A stretch of 5,991 nucleotides of DNA. Origin: Sulfuricurvum sp. GTDB lineage: Bacteria; Campylobacterota; Campylobacteria; Campylobacterales; Sulfurimonadaceae. Below, piece after piece: positions 5,384-5,991 of this stretch. The position numbers and the translations under genes are program-made. The notes beneath the pieces were generated by a model. It did no database searches and was not told where the DNA came from. It saw only the letters and a program-made list of their open reading frames with translations. The stretch lies in contig DZBC01000135.1 of the NCBI GenBank assembly GCA_022729835.1, positions 1 to 5,991 on the forward strand, read 5' to 3'. Every line of letters starts with the position of its first letter. Position 1 is the first letter of the stretch.

Positions 5384-5991
5384 GCGTATCGGGATTGTCG
5401 ATCAGCGCTTCTAAATCCCGATAACCAGCAGCGTAGAGATCAAAAGCCTCCTTCCAGCGGGTGTCGCTTTTGACGGCGCGGCGGCGCTTCCAAGGGGCTT
5501 GATCTGAGCGTAAAAAGGCTACAACCGCACCGTGTGCCACTTGGGCGAGTTTCTGCCAAAATACGCGTGGCATATTCATCCAAAACAGATCATACGGCAA
5601 GCGTCCATCCGCATGCGCAATGGCGCGACTCCGCTTCAAAAAAGGGCGCACTGCACGATGAAACAGGCGTCGGTTGAGCTTCCATACCACCGGAACGCCT
5701 GCTGCGATTTTGACCGAAGCATTGCAGAAAAAGGGCTCAAAACTGCAAAAAAGACGGCGTGTGGTGTGAAAATTGACGATGGTCATACGCATCGTGGCAG
5801 GCCAAAACGCGAACCACTCATGCGCACTGTTGGGCCGTAGCGCCTCAAGGCGTTCAAAATGCATCCGACGGCGCTCATCGATTTGGCGCAGGATCTCAGG
5901 CTTAATGTAGCCGCTTCGTAGCGGCTTGGTGCGGCTCTCCCCTTTGCGCTCTATCTCCAGCAAAAACCGAAACAGACCGTACCCTTTGAAT
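5373..5991 (-). CDS. Probable asparagine-synthetase-like protein, C-terminal part (cut by window edge)
   Basis: The frame is open to the right edge, so the true start lies outside; a TTG at 5963 is not needed as a start. About 205 residues are visible. Seen: a stretch with NFHTTRRLF, then SFEPFFCN, KIAAGVPVVWKLNRRLF and HADGRLPY, in the order found near the end of the AsnB synthetase domain (R..slEpRxPFLD, then xxxaxxlPxxxK, then a closing helix and a GxLPxx segment). AsnB-like enzymes transfer glutamine-derived ammonia to an ATP-activated carboxylate; relatives in O-antigen clusters (WbpS type) amidate sugar acids. The ATP-binding SGGxDS motif would lie outside the window, so family and activity are unproven. 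The frame stops at TGA 5375-5373 straight after an A7 run, and coding-like sequence continues in the -1 frame to 5299. It converges on the sialyltransferase-like gene. The coding call is strong; the product is moderate. Confidence 0.6.
   Translation of the reverse strand, partial: FKGYGLFRFLLEIERKGESRTKPLRSGYIKPEILRQIDERRRMHFERLEALRPNSAHEWFAFWPATMRMTIVNFHTTRRLFCSFEPFFCNASVKIAAGVPVVWKLNRRLFHRAVRPFLKRSRAIAHADGRLPYDLFWMNMPRVFWQKLAQVAHGAVVAFLRSDQAPWKRRRAVKSDTRWKEAFDLYAAGYRDLEALIDNPDTQKN

Noticed and set aside
5315..5390. Rho-independent terminator for the rightward gene
   Set aside because: The T7 run at 5377-5383 is not directly preceded by a stem, and the nearest hairpin (5315-5338) lies about 40 bp upstream of it. 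The T-run is better explained as the A7 tract of the opposite gene.
5532..5840. Plus-strand open frame of 102 codons inside the right-edge gene
   Set aside because: Antisense shadow with no family resemblance; the minus-strand frame is longer, runs off the edge and shows coherent family-like motifs.

Overview
The window is a bacterial surface-glycan locus built around a nonulosonic acid (a sialic, legionaminic or pseudaminic-type nine-carbon acid). Intergenic gaps are short and AT-rich, genes overlap at ATGA/GTGA junctions, and the proteins resemble those of free-living Campylobacterota (Sulfurimonas/Sulfurovum-type). That placement is a weak impression: there is no rRNA or housekeeping marker, and base composition varies from GC-rich (about 1535-2600) to moderate (4308-5309).

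Layout. A leftward operon starts at 4227 and runs to the left edge: (i) 4227-2608, a 539-residue fusion of a CMP-sugar (NeuA/PseF-type) cytidylyltransferase to a PseG/SpsG-like UDP-sugar hydrolase or GT-B domain; (ii) 2593-1535, a NeuB-family PEP-dependent nonulosonate synthase; (iii) 1538-405, a polysaccharide pyruvyl transferase family protein; (iv) 408-67, a family 2 glycosyltransferase N-terminal half that ends early at a TGA. An 80-bp AT-rich region (4228-4307) separates this operon from a divergent rightward gene (4308-5309) with the motif set of bacterial sialyltransferases (GT52-like). A leftward gene enters from the right edge (5991-5373); it looks like the C-terminal part of an asparagine-synthetase-like protein. 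It stops just after an A7 run, and the -1 frame beyond that run encodes a convincing continuation to 5299, so it may be frameshifted.

How the parts fit. NeuB condenses a six-carbon amino sugar with PEP, the N-terminal half of the fusion makes the CMP-activated sugar, and the divergent gene is a natural candidate for the transferase that uses it. The PseG-like half could release UDP from the precursor before the NeuB step. The pyruvyl transferase, GT2 and possible amidotransferase would extend or decorate the glycan. Precursor genes (dehydratase, aminotransferase, acetyltransferase or epimerase) are not in the window, so the exact sugar cannot be named. The oddest biochemical point is that the PseG-like domain is paired with a NeuB/LegI-type rather than a PseI-type synthase.

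No tRNA, rRNA, CRISPR array or insertion sequence was seen. No gene-free stretch exceeds 80 bp, apart from the unresolved 66 bp at the left edge.
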